Shown piece by piece: positions 17,004-25,116 of a DNA stretch of 44,741 nt. Made by a program: the position numbers and the translations under genes. Every line of letters starts with the position of its first letter. The stretch's first letter is position 1. The notes beneath the pieces are model-generated. The model was not told where the DNA came from. It saw only the letters and a program-made list of their open reading frames with translations, and ran no database searches. The DNA comes from Candidatus Cloacimonadota bacterium (GTDB lineage: Bacteria > Cloacimonadota > Cloacimonadia > Cloacimonadales > TCS61), in assembly GCA_021734245.1 (NCBI GenBank), contig JAIPJH010000012.1, forward strand, positions 1-44,741. The letters are read 5' to 3'.

Positions 17004-17438
17004 TTGGAAAGTAAAGTAGATCATGTAATTCTTGATAATAAGGCTGAGATCGAACTTGATGATGATCCTTTCAGTAGGATCATGAAAATTCTGATAGTTG
17101 AAGAAGATCTTGATAAAGATTCTTTCGTTAACTTGCGTCTTTCTAATAATAGTGAAATCCAAAATATGAATAAAAAATATCTGGGAAGGGATGAACTTAC
17201 AGATGTGATCTCGTTTTCTTCGGAAATGCCGGGAATTCCATTTCTCGGTGATATCATTATCGATACAAACGTAGCAAACAAACAAAAAGAGAAAAGAACA
17301 TTGCAGGATGAACTGGCTCTACTCTTTCTGCATGGGCTTTTGCATCTTCTAAATTACGATCATCTGGACACAAGAAAAGCTGAAATTATGAAAGAAAAAG
17401 AAAAGAGATTTTTCGAAAAATATAAGGAGAAAATTTAA
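17004..17438 (+). CDS. ybeY: endoribonuclease YbeY (rRNA maturation factor)
   Basis: A 144-residue zinc metalloprotein. The signature HGLLHLLNYDH (about residues 109-119) supplies the three zinc-binding histidines; upstream is ELTDVISFSS, also conserved. YbeY acts in 16S rRNA 3'-end maturation and ribosome quality control. The start is TTG at 17004, two bases after the pgpH-like stop, with AAGGA inside the end of that gene. Confidence 0.95.
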   Translation: MESKVDHVILDNKAEIELDDDPFSRIMKILIVEEDLDKDSFVNLRLSNNSEIQNMNKKYLGRDELTDVISFSSEMPGIPFLGDIIIDTNVANKQKEKRTLQDELALLFLHGLLHLLNYDHLDTRKAEIMKEKEKRFFEKYKEKI

Positions 17439-17442
17439 AACC

Positions 17443-18714
17443 GTGGAAATAAGTTTTTCTATTTTAGTGATTATTGGATTCTTAATGCTGTCAGCATTCT
17501 TTTCAGGATCGGAAACAGCTTTCTTTTCACTTACCAAAATTCAACTGAAAAAAATTGAAAAGAACAAATCTAAAAGCGCTCGCAGATTGCAACGACTTAT
17601 AAATAATCCACGAGAACTGCTGATAATTATTCTTTTGGGAAATACTATCGTAAATGTTGCGGCATCTTCTGTAGCGGCTATTTTGGCGATCTATCTGGCA
17701 GACAATGTATTGATTAATTTTCCCAAATCTCTAATTTTAACCGCTCAGATTGTAGTAATGACAATTTTACTGTTAATCTTTGGTGAAATAACTCCCAAGC
17801 TGATCGCCTTTTCTTCACCAGAAAGAGTTTCGAATTTCTCAAGTTTCTTTCTGGAAATTATCAAATATCTGTTGTGGCCTGTCATCAAAATATTAGAATA
17901 TATCAGTATTTTATTTTCTTCTAAAGAAAAATCTGAAAACTCTCATCACATTACATCTGAAGATTTTAAAAATCTAATCAAATCGAAAGCTGCCCAAGAT
18001 TCTCTGGAAGAAAAGGAAAAGAAAATTATCTACAGTATTTTGCGGTTTTCCTCTACGACCGCAAGAGAAATTATGACACCTCGTGTTGATATAGTTTCTG
18101 TGGAGATTTCCGAGACTCTTACTTCTGTTCGGGAGAGTATAATTGATTCTGGACATTCCAAAATTCCAATTTATGAGGAAAGTATCGATAATATAATCGG
18201 AATTATATATGCTAAAGATCTTATTCTGAATCCAGATCAAAGCAGCATGAATTCTTTTTTCCGACCTTCTCTTTTTATTACGGAAAATACCAAAATTCAA
18301 AATCTTTTAAATCAGTTCAAAGCCAAAAAAGTGCAAATCGCTATCGTGGTAGATGAATACGGTGGAACTTCTGGACTTATTACTTTGGAAGATATTCTGG
18401 AAGAACTTGTCGGTGAGATCATGGATGAATACGACAAAGAAAAACCGATGATTGACAAAGCGAGCGATGATGAATGGATGATAAGCGGAATGCACACCAT
18501 TGCAGAGCTCAATGATGAATTCCAATTAAATATTGATAATGACGAATACGATAATCTGGCAGATTTTCTTTATGACAATTTCAATAAGGTTCCCAAACGA
18601 AATGAAAAATTTATCTTTGCCGATAAAGTGGAATTCACAATTACTCAAGTTAAAGGAAACCGCATCCAATACGCCAAAATGAAATTACTCCCACCTGCCG
18701 ATGAAGAAATATAA
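17443..18714 (+). CDS. CNNM/CorC (HlyC) family membrane protein
   Basis: A 423-residue protein with three parts: an N-terminal DUF21/CNNM membrane domain of about four helices (1-150; FFSGSETAFFSL is the signature), a CBS pair (about 205-330; MTPRVDIVSVE, VDEYGGTSGLITLEDILEELVGEI), and a C-terminal CorC/HlyC transporter-associated domain (about 340-420). Such proteins are linked to Mg2+ or Co2+ export and homeostasis. The start is GTG at 17443. AAGGAG is 14 bases upstream, which is rather far. Its place after ybeY matches the frequent ybeY-corC pairing. Confidence 0.9.
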   Translation: MEISFSILVIIGFLMLSAFFSGSETAFFSLTKIQLKKIEKNKSKSARRLQRLINNPRELLIIILLGNTIVNVAASSVAAILAIYLADNVLINFPKSLILTAQIVVMTILLLIFGEITPKLIAFSSPERVSNFSSFFLEIIKYLLWPVIKILEYISILFSSKEKSENSHHITSEDFKNLIKSKAAQDSLEEKEKKIIYSILRFSSTTAREIMTPRVDIVSVEISETLTSVRESIIDSGHSKIPIYEESIDNIIGIIYAKDLILNPDQSSMNSFFRPSLFITENTKIQNLLNQFKAKKVQIAIVVDEYGGTSGLITLEDILEELVGEIMDEYDKEKPMIDKASDDEWMISGMHTIAELNDEFQLNIDNDEYDNLADFLYDNFNKVPKRNEKFIFADKVEFTITQVKGNRIQYAKMKLLPPADEEI

Positions 18715-19414
18715 TTTAATCTTTCTGCTATTTTTTATTTTTTATTTAAACGCTGAACGAATGGAGCTTTCCATTCGTTATATCGGCCTGCCGGTAGTGA
18801 ATGTGGAAATGACCGATGTCAATAATACGATAACCGTGAAAGCCAAAGCAACCAAAATTGCCAGTATTGCCGCTAAAATGGATAATACATACATTTCACA
18901 CTATTCTGATAATTACCTGCCGAATTCTTACAAGAAGATCATCCATCAGAAAGATTATCATGAAAACCGTGTTACAGAGTATTTTCGAGCTACAAAAACT
19001 GCAAAGAAAACAAGTTACATCAATTACGATAAAAATAAAGTTTTCCCGATAAACTCGGAAAGCCGCGATTTTTTCTCATCACTTTTTTATCTTAGAACTG
19101 TTTGCGATCAACCTTTCGGTGAATTGTATCTGGATGCAAATTCTCTCATTTGGAAAGCAAACTACAAAAATTTAGGAAAAGAGCTCATCAACACAGAACT
19201 TGGTAAATTGAACGCTATAAAGATTAAACTGACTTTCCAAAAAATTTCTGATAAAGAAACAGAAAATACTGATATGCTCACAAATAATCTTGTAACAGAA
19301 GAAAAGTCGCTTATCTTCTGGTTCTCGGACGATGAACGTCACATACCTTTGAAAGCAAAATTTATGATGAAACCGTTTGCCGTTGTGTGGAAACTGGAAA
19401 ACTATTCAGAATGA
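18701..19414 (+). CDS. DUF3108-type exported protein
   Basis: A 237-residue protein with a short signal peptide (KYNLIFLLFFIFYLNA) and a beta-rich body resembling DUF3108 (AERMELSIRYIGLPVVNVEM near the start, DRDFFSSLFYLR-like middle written here as SRDFFSSLFYLR, and ERHIPLKAKFMM near the end). This family is periplasmic and of unknown role. It overlaps the CNNM gene by 14 bases and the next gene by 4, so it belongs to the same operon. Confidence 0.78.
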   Translation: MKKYNLIFLLFFIFYLNAERMELSIRYIGLPVVNVEMTDVNNTITVKAKATKIASIAAKMDNTYISHYSDNYLPNSYKKIIHQKDYHENRVTEYFRATKTAKKTSYINYDKNKVFPINSESRDFFSSLFYLRTVCDQPFGELYLDANSLIWKANYKNLGKELINTELGKLNAIKIKLTFQKISDKETENTDMLTNNLVTEEKSLIFWFSDDERHIPLKAKFMMKPFAVVWKLENYSE

Positions 19415-19788
19415 TTGATAAGAAAGTTTATAAAATTTTATTCTTTGCGTGGTGGGCTGTAATTTTAGTGCTTACATCGTATCCAAAATTACGTTCACCC
19501 GTCGATGATTCCTTGAATTTTGATAAACTTGCCCACTGTCTGGTTTATTTTATTTACGCCTGGTTATTTGTTAAAATGCATGGGAATAATATATCGAGTA
19601 AAACATTGAAAAAACTTCTACTGCTTGCCCTAATTATTCCACTTTTTGATGAACTTCATCAAATTCCCATTCCTGGACGTGGTTTTTCCGGTTGGGATAT
19701 TTTAGCCGATCTGATCGGTTTTGCTATAGTTATATTTATTTTCCGAAAAAAAATCTCAAACCGAAGATCAAGCCATTACGAAGATTAA
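19411..19788 (+). CDS. VanZ-like membrane protein
   Basis: A 125-residue, four-helix membrane protein of the VanZ-like family: DKLAHCLVYFIYAWLF in the second helix, and DELHQIPIPGRGFSGWDILADLIG in the third to fourth, are the family marks. Role unknown in most bacteria (VanZ itself gives low teicoplanin resistance). The ATG at 19411 overlaps the preceding stop (ATGA). A GTG at 19387 is an alternative that would add eight residues. Confidence 0.82.
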   Translation: MIDKKVYKILFFAWWAVILVLTSYPKLRSPVDDSLNFDKLAHCLVYFIYAWLFVKMHGNNISSKTLKKLLLLALIIPLFDELHQIPIPGRGFSGWDILADLIGFAIVIFIFRKKISNRRSSHYED

Positions 19789-19811
19789 AAAACTTTCGTA
19801 AGGCTTTTAAT
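19771..19811. terminator. bidirectional terminator between convergent genes
   Basis: Imperfect inverted repeat: AGCCATTACGAAG (19771-19783) against CTTTCGTAAGGCT (19793-19805), followed by TTTT. It lies where the plus-strand VanZ gene meets the minus-strand 127-residue gene, and overlaps the VanZ stop. Confidence 0.65.
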
Positions 19812-20190
19812 TATCGGCTTTAACTCTTTTCAGTGTAATTACAACTTCGTACTTGTAAGGCGGCTTTTGCCAGATTTGTTTATCAATGTAATTCTGAGGA
19901 TTTTTCATCACTTCAGATTCTTTTACTTCGGTAAATTCATTTTCGCCTGTAACTACCCAGAAAGTGTTTTCTTTTGGTTTGGTTGTTTTAGTTGCCATAA
20001 GTTCTCCTACTAAAATATAATTTGGATGAGTTTCGATGAATTCCTGTAAAATTTCCAGGGAAATCTTCTCTCGATAAATCTCACAGTATGTTTTCCTTTC
20101 ACAGTTTGCTGCACAAACTATGATATCGGTATATTGTTTGCTTTTGGGGCAAACTATCAAATTTTTATTGGATCGTTTTCTTCTTCTCAA
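19807..20190 (-). CDS. hypothetical protein with N-terminal cysteine cluster
   Basis: A 127-residue protein not recognised. The N-terminus is very basic (MRRRKRSNKN), followed by four cysteines, C14, C26, C30 and C36, in a spacing that could bind zinc or an FeS cluster. The C-terminal half is beta-like and Lys-rich, ending YKYEVVITLKRVKADN. It starts with TTG at 20190, 7 bases after dapA, with GAGAT ahead, so it is probably co-transcribed with dapA. There is no signal peptide. Function unknown. Confidence 0.6.
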   Translation of the reverse strand: MRRRKRSNKNLIVCPKSKQYTDIIVCAANCERKTYCEIYREKISLEILQEFIETHPNYILVGELMATKTTKPKENTFWVVTGENEFTEVKESEVMKNPQNYIDKQIWQKPPYKYEVVITLKRVKADN

Positions 20191-20197
20191 TATTATC

Positions 20198-21073
20198 TCA
20201 ATTTAATTTATAATTTTCTAAAACTGATTTTAACATAGCTAAGTTTTCAGCTTCCATTTTGCAGATCGGAAGGCGAAATTCCTGCTCGATCATTCCCATT
20301 AAATGAAGTGCTTCTTTTACCGGGATCGGATTGGTTTCATAAAACAGTGCTTCATTTATTTCAGACAGCTCTAAATGAATTTCGCGTGCTTTTTCATATT
20401 TTCTTTTCTGAACCATTTCAACCACATCATGAACTTGTTTTGGCAGAATATTGGCAGTAACGGAAATAACACCCTTTCCCCCGCAACATAAAATTGGAAA
20501 ATTCAAAGCATCTTCGCCGGAAAGCACAGAAAAATCTTTTGGAGCATCTTTAACGATCTTGCAGAGCTGCACCAGATCGCCGCTGGCTTCTTTTATTCCG
20601 ACTATATTCTTGAATTCATGTGCAAGTTTCAAAGTGGTTGCAGCAGAAATATTAACACCAGTCCTACCGGGAACATTGTAAATAACGATAGGTATATCAG
20701 TATTTTCTGCCACTGCTTTGACGTACAGATAGAGTCCGTTTTGAGTTGGTTTGTTGTAATAAGGAGTTATCACCAAGGCGCTGTTTACACCCCATTCTTT
20801 GGCGCGTGAAGTTGCTGCGATCGTGTGAGAAAGATTATTGGTTCCGGTTCCCATCATCACAGGAATTCTGCCGTCAATTTTCTGCAATCCAAAATTTATC
20901 AATCTCTCTTTTTCATCTCCAGCCAAAGAAGGAGCTTCTCCTGTGGTGCCGCAGAAAAGAATTCCATCAGTGCCATTTTCCAGGTGAAAATCGATCAAGT
21001 TTTCCAGAGCATTGTAATCTATCTCGTTATTTTTGAAGGGTGTTACCAACGCTACATAAGATCCTTTCAGCAT
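20198..21073 (-). CDS. dapA: 4-hydroxy-tetrahydrodipicolinate synthase
   Basis: A 291-residue TIM-barrel enzyme condensing pyruvate with aspartate semialdehyde, the first committed step to lysine and diaminopimelate. Visible active-site features are the Schiff-base lysine K161 (VGIKEASGD), Y132 in IYNVPGR, R137, and the GTTGE loop at 42-46. Length is normal for DapA. TAAGGAGGAAGA gives a strong ribosome site. The leader carries TTGACG and TATAAT boxes on the minus strand and a small inverted repeat at 21094-21118. It is transcribed with the small downstream gene. Confidence 0.95.
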   Translation of the reverse strand: MLKGSYVALVTPFKNNEIDYNALENLIDFHLENGTDGILFCGTTGEAPSLAGDEKERLINFGLQKIDGRIPVMMGTGTNNLSHTIAATSRAKEWGVNSALVITPYYNKPTQNGLYLYVKAVAENTDIPIVIYNVPGRTGVNISAATTLKLAHEFKNIVGIKEASGDLVQLCKIVKDAPKDFSVLSGEDALNFPILCCGGKGVISVTANILPKQVHDVVEMVQKRKYEKAREIHLELSEINEALFYETNPIPVKEALHLMGMIEQEFRLPICKMEAENLAMLKSVLENYKLN

Positions 21074-21148
21074 TCTTCCTCCTTACTCAAAATAGTTCGA
21101 ATTACCGAATCGAGAACTCTCCCAATCCAGTTTCATCGTTAATTACAA

Positions 21149-21175
21149 ATTATAACGGCGGGTTTTTAACGTCAA
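21149..21175 (-). promoter_or_regulatory. dapA promoter
   Basis: On the minus strand TTGACG (21170-21175) is followed after 15 bases by TATAAT (21149-21154), 76 bases before the dapA start. Among the TTGAC boxes of the window this one has the clearest -10 box, though its spacer is short. Confidence 0.5.
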
Positions 21176-21323
21176 CTTTCAAATTGCTAATTTACTATTT
21201 TTTTATTTGGATTTGTTGGAATTTACTTTTACAGAAACGTCTTACAGCCTGCTTCCACTTCAATCGTTTTGCAAAGGAATAATGGAAAATTATAAATGAT
21301 AAATATGAAATTGCGAATGAAAA

Positions 21324-21510
21324 AACGTCATCCTGAAGATTCTTTTAGCTTTACCCTCGACTGTGTCCGGCGAAGCTTTGCGAAGACGGAAGGATCCCGT
21401 GAAAGTTCTTTTAGCCTTGCTTCCTTGTGTACTGGACTTCGTACACGTTCTTTAAGTTTTTCGTTCTCAACTCCAGTCTCATTTCATTCTTCTGAAGTCG
21501 AGTCCGAAAA
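21324..21510. repeat. dispersed hairpin-chain repeat, copy 1
   Basis: Starts near TCATCCTGAAGATTCTTTTA and aligns by eye with copies at about 30856-31150 and 37949-38240: shared words include CTTTTAGC, GTCCGG, CTTTGCGAAG, CGGAAG and AACTCCAG. It contains the inverted repeat GTGTAC/GTACAC (21427-21446, loop TGGACTTC). It fills the gap between dapA and the beta-helix gene. No protein is encoded. Confidence 0.75.
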
Positions 21511-23907
21511 TCACTTCAAAAGCAGCATCTTACAGTTTGCTTCGATCTTTCCAGCTTTTAGTTTAGCGAAGTAAATCCCGCTGGAAACCGGTTTGTTGTT
21601 TTGGTCAGTCCCGTTCCAAACCACGGAATATTCTTTGTTCCCCGCTTGTGTCATCCTGAGCTGCGTCGAAGGACGGAGAACTTTCAATTGATTAACTCCT
21701 GACTCTTCGACTAAGCTTGTCCTGAGCTGCGTCGAAAGGCTCAGAGTGACAGGCAGAGTTTTCACCTTCTGTCCTTTTAAATTGTAGATTTCTATGGTCG
21801 CAAACGAGGACGTTTGCGGTACATTGAAACTAATCGTCGTAGATGGATTGAAAGGATTGGGATAGTTGGTCATTTGTGAACTGGTCATTGGTAATTGGTG
21901 ATTCGAAATTCCCAAAGAATCTGCTCCAAATTCATAGCAACCCATATCTATTACAGCAAATCCATCGTCGTCTCCATCCCAAATACGTTGATTATATATT
22001 AGGTCCCAAGGAGGAAGAAATAGATTTGATGTATCAGGAGTGCCTGCGTCAATACATGGGGAAAATTCAGTTAACTCATAACTGGTTGTAAATAAGGGAT
22101 TCATATCAATATTTCCGTAATTCCAATTAATGGTATTAACTGAACCTTGATTGTATACAGAGTTTTGTCCTCCAACGATATTCGAATAATCAATATTCAG
22201 AATGCTAATTTCTCCAGAAACATAAACATAGTCAGCCATAAACACTTCAAATTGAGTGGGATTATCAAAAATTGTATTTGTCAAATTAATATCACCATAA
22301 CCTTTTAATGTAGTTTCTGAAGCGCTATTATTGGCAAATGTACAATTAATGAAATCGGTAACTCCTCTATTAGAAACATGCATCATGGTTTCAAAATTTG
22401 TATAATTGTTAATAAACTTGCAATTAATGAACTTAACAGGAGATTCTTCTCCCCAGCCACTAACAACTCTTATAATCCTTGAAAAATTACCATTTATTAT
22501 ATTGTTTGAAAAAATACAATTCTCAACTATGAAAGGTTCATCTTCATATGCATCTAATTGAAAAATTACTTCACTACCCCATCCTGAATCAATAGCTTCA
22601 TTATTAGTTATTATACAGTTTTTCATATATCCAGAATTTTCTTCTAATCCCAATCCAGCATTAGAACTAGCAATATTATCTCTAATTATGAGATTTTCAA
22701 ATTCATTTACGATAAACTCTGTATGGATAACTTTCTTTATGTTTGAATTATCTTTAATCTTTACATTTTTCATTTTCACTAAATCAATTTCTACTAAATA
22801 AACTACACATGTTGTAGCAATATCAGGATCGTTTCGGATAGAAAAATCCGATATTTCTATCGATCCTGAAAGGTTGTAAGCTGCTAAAGCATTAACACTT
22901 AAATCATTGTAAACTAATGTTGCATCCATTCCTGAACCAATAATTGAAAGGTTCTCTTTGCAACCAATAGGGAATGTCTGATTGTTTTCTTCGTTTGAAT
23001 AAAGACCTGGTGCAAGATGAATTGTAAGAGGATTCTGTTCATCTGGTTGAATTTTTCTGACCGCAAAACTTATATCCTGCAAAGGATCATCTAGAGTTAA
23101 TCCACTATTTGTATTGTCACCATTTGGTGATACATAAAGATCATTGGATTCAAGCTCCATCCAATTATTTTGTATATTGAATGTGAAAGATGCACCATCA
23201 AGAAATTCAGCAAAGAATCTGTCTGGGTTAAACACAGTAAATGTATCTACAATAACATTAACTGGATACGTATCTTCGGCATATATTTCAGCACCTTTTG
23301 CAGCATTATTGTTGTAGATATTACATAGATTGTTGGGATCGAAATTTATATGACTGTCATCTGCTGCGTAAATTGCACCTCCGAAATTACCAGCATTATT
23401 TATGATTGAAACACCGGATAAGTTGATTGTACTTTCTCTAGCATAAACGCCAGCGCCTAAACAAGCTATATTGTTTTTAACTATACAATTCACAACATTA
23501 ATAGTGCTGTTATTGTGAACTAAAATACCACCTCCATCTTCTGACCAGAATAATGATCCATAACCATTTTGAACTGTAAAGCCTCTTAAAACGGCATTTG
23601 TTTCACCATTGTGCACTCTAACACAACTTTCAAGTTGTTGACCGTCAATTATTGTGTGAGTGATGTATTGATCATCGCCAGTGATTAATTCTAAACTAGC
23701 TATGGTTAGATCTTTCCCAAAAAAATTTACGTTTTCGAAATAAGTTCCAGGATAAACAAGAACTGTGTCAGAATTTGTGGAAGCATTGATTCCTTGTTGA
23801 ATGGTTGTGAAGTCACCCGTGCCGTCGAGTTTGATGTGCCAGGTTGTGCTGAATAGCAACGAACTAACACTAATGAGAGCTAATATGATTAATAATTTCA
23901 ATTTCAT
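21511..23907 (-). CDS. secreted parallel beta-helix protein with C-terminal sorting domain
   Basis: A 798-residue exported protein. A signal peptide (1-20) is followed by right-handed parallel beta-helix repeats (pectate-lyase-like; DGTGDFTTIQQGINAS, DGGGILVHNNSTINVVNC, repeated short N-rich coils), with a DUF1565-type block at LYVSPNGDNTNSG. The last 100 residues are a type-IX-like or FlgD-like sorting domain: MTNYPNPFNPSTTISFNV, EIYNLKGQKVKTL, then YSVVWNGTDQNNKPVSSGIYFAKLKAG. Within this domain about 35 residues (LSLSTQLRTSL... to ...LRMTQAG) are encoded by a dispersed DNA repeat inserted in frame (about 21646-21751). The ATG at 23907 has GGGGG just upstream. Likely surface-attached; substrate unknown. 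Confidence 0.85.
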   Translation of the reverse strand: MKLKLLIILALISVSSLLFSTTWHIKLDGTGDFTTIQQGINASTNSDTVLVYPGTYFENVNFFGKDLTIASLELITGDDQYITHTIIDGQQLESCVRVHNGETNAVLRGFTVQNGYGSLFWSEDGGGILVHNNSTINVVNCIVKNNIACLGAGVYARESTINLSGVSIINNAGNFGGAIYAADDSHINFDPNNLCNIYNNNAAKGAEIYAEDTYPVNVIVDTFTVFNPDRFFAEFLDGASFTFNIQNNWMELESNDLYVSPNGDNTNSGLTLDDPLQDISFAVRKIQPDEQNPLTIHLAPGLYSNEENNQTFPIGCKENLSIIGSGMDATLVYNDLSVNALAAYNLSGSIEISDFSIRNDPDIATTCVVYLVEIDLVKMKNVKIKDNSNIKKVIHTEFIVNEFENLIIRDNIASSNAGLGLEENSGYMKNCIITNNEAIDSGWGSEVIFQLDAYEDEPFIVENCIFSNNIINGNFSRIIRVVSGWGEESPVKFINCKFINNYTNFETMMHVSNRGVTDFINCTFANNSASETTLKGYGDINLTNTIFDNPTQFEVFMADYVYVSGEISILNIDYSNIVGGQNSVYNQGSVNTINWNYGNIDMNPLFTTSYELTEFSPCIDAGTPDTSNLFLPPWDLIYNQRIWDGDDDGFAVIDMGCYEFGADSLGISNHQLPMTSSQMTNYPNPFNPSTTISFNVPQTSSFATIEIYNLKGQKVKTLPVTLSLSTQLRTSLVEESGVNQLKVLRPSTQLRMTQAGNKEYSVVWNGTDQNNKPVSSGIYFAKLKAGKIEANCKMLLLK
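21646..21751. repeat. dispersed repeat inserted in coding sequence
   Basis: Contains two copies of a TCCTGAGCTGCGTCGAA-type word (21653-21670 and 21719-21736), with the stem CTGAGC/GCTCAG at the second. This word family is a non-coding dispersed repeat type in FCB genomes. Here it lies inside the 3' part of the beta-helix gene and is translated without a stop or frameshift. Confidence 0.7.
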
Positions 23908-23924
23908 CAAACCCCCTTTTGATT

Positions 23925-23941
23925 CCCCCTTCTAAAGGGGG
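23925..23941. repeat. GC hairpin upstream of beta-helix gene
   Basis: CCCCCT (23925-23930) pairs with AGGGGG (23936-23941) over a five-base loop. Because it sits in the leader of the minus-strand gene it could form in its mRNA. Similar elements occur at 1621-1635 and about 37909-37924. Confidence 0.5.
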
Positions 23942-24087
23942 ACGCTTAGGTATTATTGATTTCCATTTACAACTCTCAACTGTCAGTTAGATTCTGTTGA
24001 AAAAAGAGTCAAATAGAAATTCAGGTAATTAACCAGCAATCCGGCTTCGCTGATGCAAGAGAAGTAAAAAAAGCTACGCCGTGACAT

Positions 24088-24124
24088 ACCAGCAACAAGT
24101 AACCAGCATCAAGCAACCAGCTAC
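24088..24124. repeat. 14-base tandem repeat at end of rluD
   Basis: Copies ACCAGCAACAAGTA (24088-24101), ACCAGCATCAAGCA (24102-24115) and a partial ACCAGCTAC (24116-24124). The last copy contains the rluD stop codon (minus strand, 24121-24123). An isolated ACCAGCAATC lies about 55 bases earlier. Confidence 0.6.
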
Positions 24125-25116
24125 ACTTCGAAATTCTTGGCTAACCAGTTTAAAGCATATTGGATGTCATCCGGAATCGGAGCTTCTACATTGACATTTT
24201 CTTTTGTAACAGGATGGGTGAATTCTAATCTGTGCGCATGCAAAGCCTGTCGCTGCAAGTGCTTTGCCAGCAGATATTTTACTTTTTTATGATATTGCAC
24301 ATTCAATAAACTGAGTGTGCGTTTAAGGCTGTTATAGGTTTGATCTCCCAGAACAGGACAATTCAAATGCGAAAAATGAACTCTAATCTGATGAGTTCTT
24401 CCGGTTTCCAAGTCGATCTGGGCTGTGGAAAAGAAATGATAATCTTGCAGAATTTTGTAATGAGTTATAGCTTTTCTGCCTTTGGCTGAAACTACCATCT
24501 TGGTACGGTCGGTTTTGCTGCGGTCGATGTAAGTTTCTAGCGTTCCTTCCACTTCTGACGGAACTCCACAGAGCACTGCAAAATAGGATTTCTTGATGCT
24601 CTGTTCCTGGAACATCGAAGAAAGCAGCGAATGAGTTTTATCGTCTTTTGCCATGATGATAAGACCGCTGGTATCTTTGTCCAGGCGATGCACGATTCCA
24701 GGGCGCAAAGCATCATTTCCACTGGAAAGTTCACCCTTGAAATGATGCATCAAAGCATTCACCAGCGTTCCATCTTTGATGCCAGCTCCGGGATGTACAG
24801 AAATGCCGGATTGTTTATTGATGATCGCCAGAAACTGATCTTCGTAAATTACATCGAGAGGAATCTTTTGAGGTAAAATTTCAGCGCTTTTTTGTTTGGG
24901 AATGCTGATAGTTATCGTATCGCCATTTATCAGTTTATAGCTTTTCTTCTCATTTTTATCATTAACTTTGACCAGATTATTTTTTATCAATTTATCGATG
25001 TAGGAACGTGAATAGAGATTTTCCTGTTTCAGATTGCTTAGAAAAACATCCAATCGAGTGGAACTTTCTTCTTCAAAAGTGAAGTTCAATATTTTATCGA
25101 TTTCCAGTCTGTTCAA
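24121..25116 (-). CDS. rluD: RluD-type 23S rRNA pseudouridine synthase
   Basis: A 331-residue enzyme with an N-terminal S4 RNA-binding domain (about 19-75) and an RluA/RluD catalytic domain. The catalytic motif HRLDKDTSG contains D146; downstream are GRTHQIRVH and ALHAHRLEF. RluD modifies helix 69 of 23S rRNA; the RluC/RluA relatives cannot be excluded from sequence alone. The start is TTG at 25116, directly after the stop of the upstream PAS gene, so the two are translationally close. The gene ends in a short tandem repeat. Confidence 0.9.
   Translation of the reverse strand: MNRLEIDKILNFTFEEESSTRLDVFLSNLKQENLYSRSYIDKLIKNNLVKVNDKNEKKSYKLINGDTITISIPKQKSAEILPQKIPLDVIYEDQFLAIINKQSGISVHPGAGIKDGTLVNALMHHFKGELSSGNDALRPGIVHRLDKDTSGLIIMAKDDKTHSLLSSMFQEQSIKKSYFAVLCGVPSEVEGTLETYIDRSKTDRTKMVVSAKGRKAITHYKILQDYHFFSTAQIDLETGRTHQIRVHFSHLNCPVLGDQTYNSLKRTLSLLNVQYHKKVKYLLAKHLQRQALHAHRLEFTHPVTKENVNVEAPIPDDIQYALNWLAKNFEV

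Noticed and set aside
21094-21118. Lysine riboswitch before dapA
   Set aside because: Only one small imperfect inverted repeat (AGTTC/GAACT arms) is present; the leader is too short for a lysine riboswitch.
21296-21574. Plus-strand reading frame of 92 codons
   Set aside because: It lies in the hairpin-chain repeat, has no ribosome site and overlaps the end of the beta-helix gene on the other strand.
24088-24124. CRISPR array
   Set aside because: Repeat units are 14 bases, directly adjacent without spacers, and there are no cas genes.
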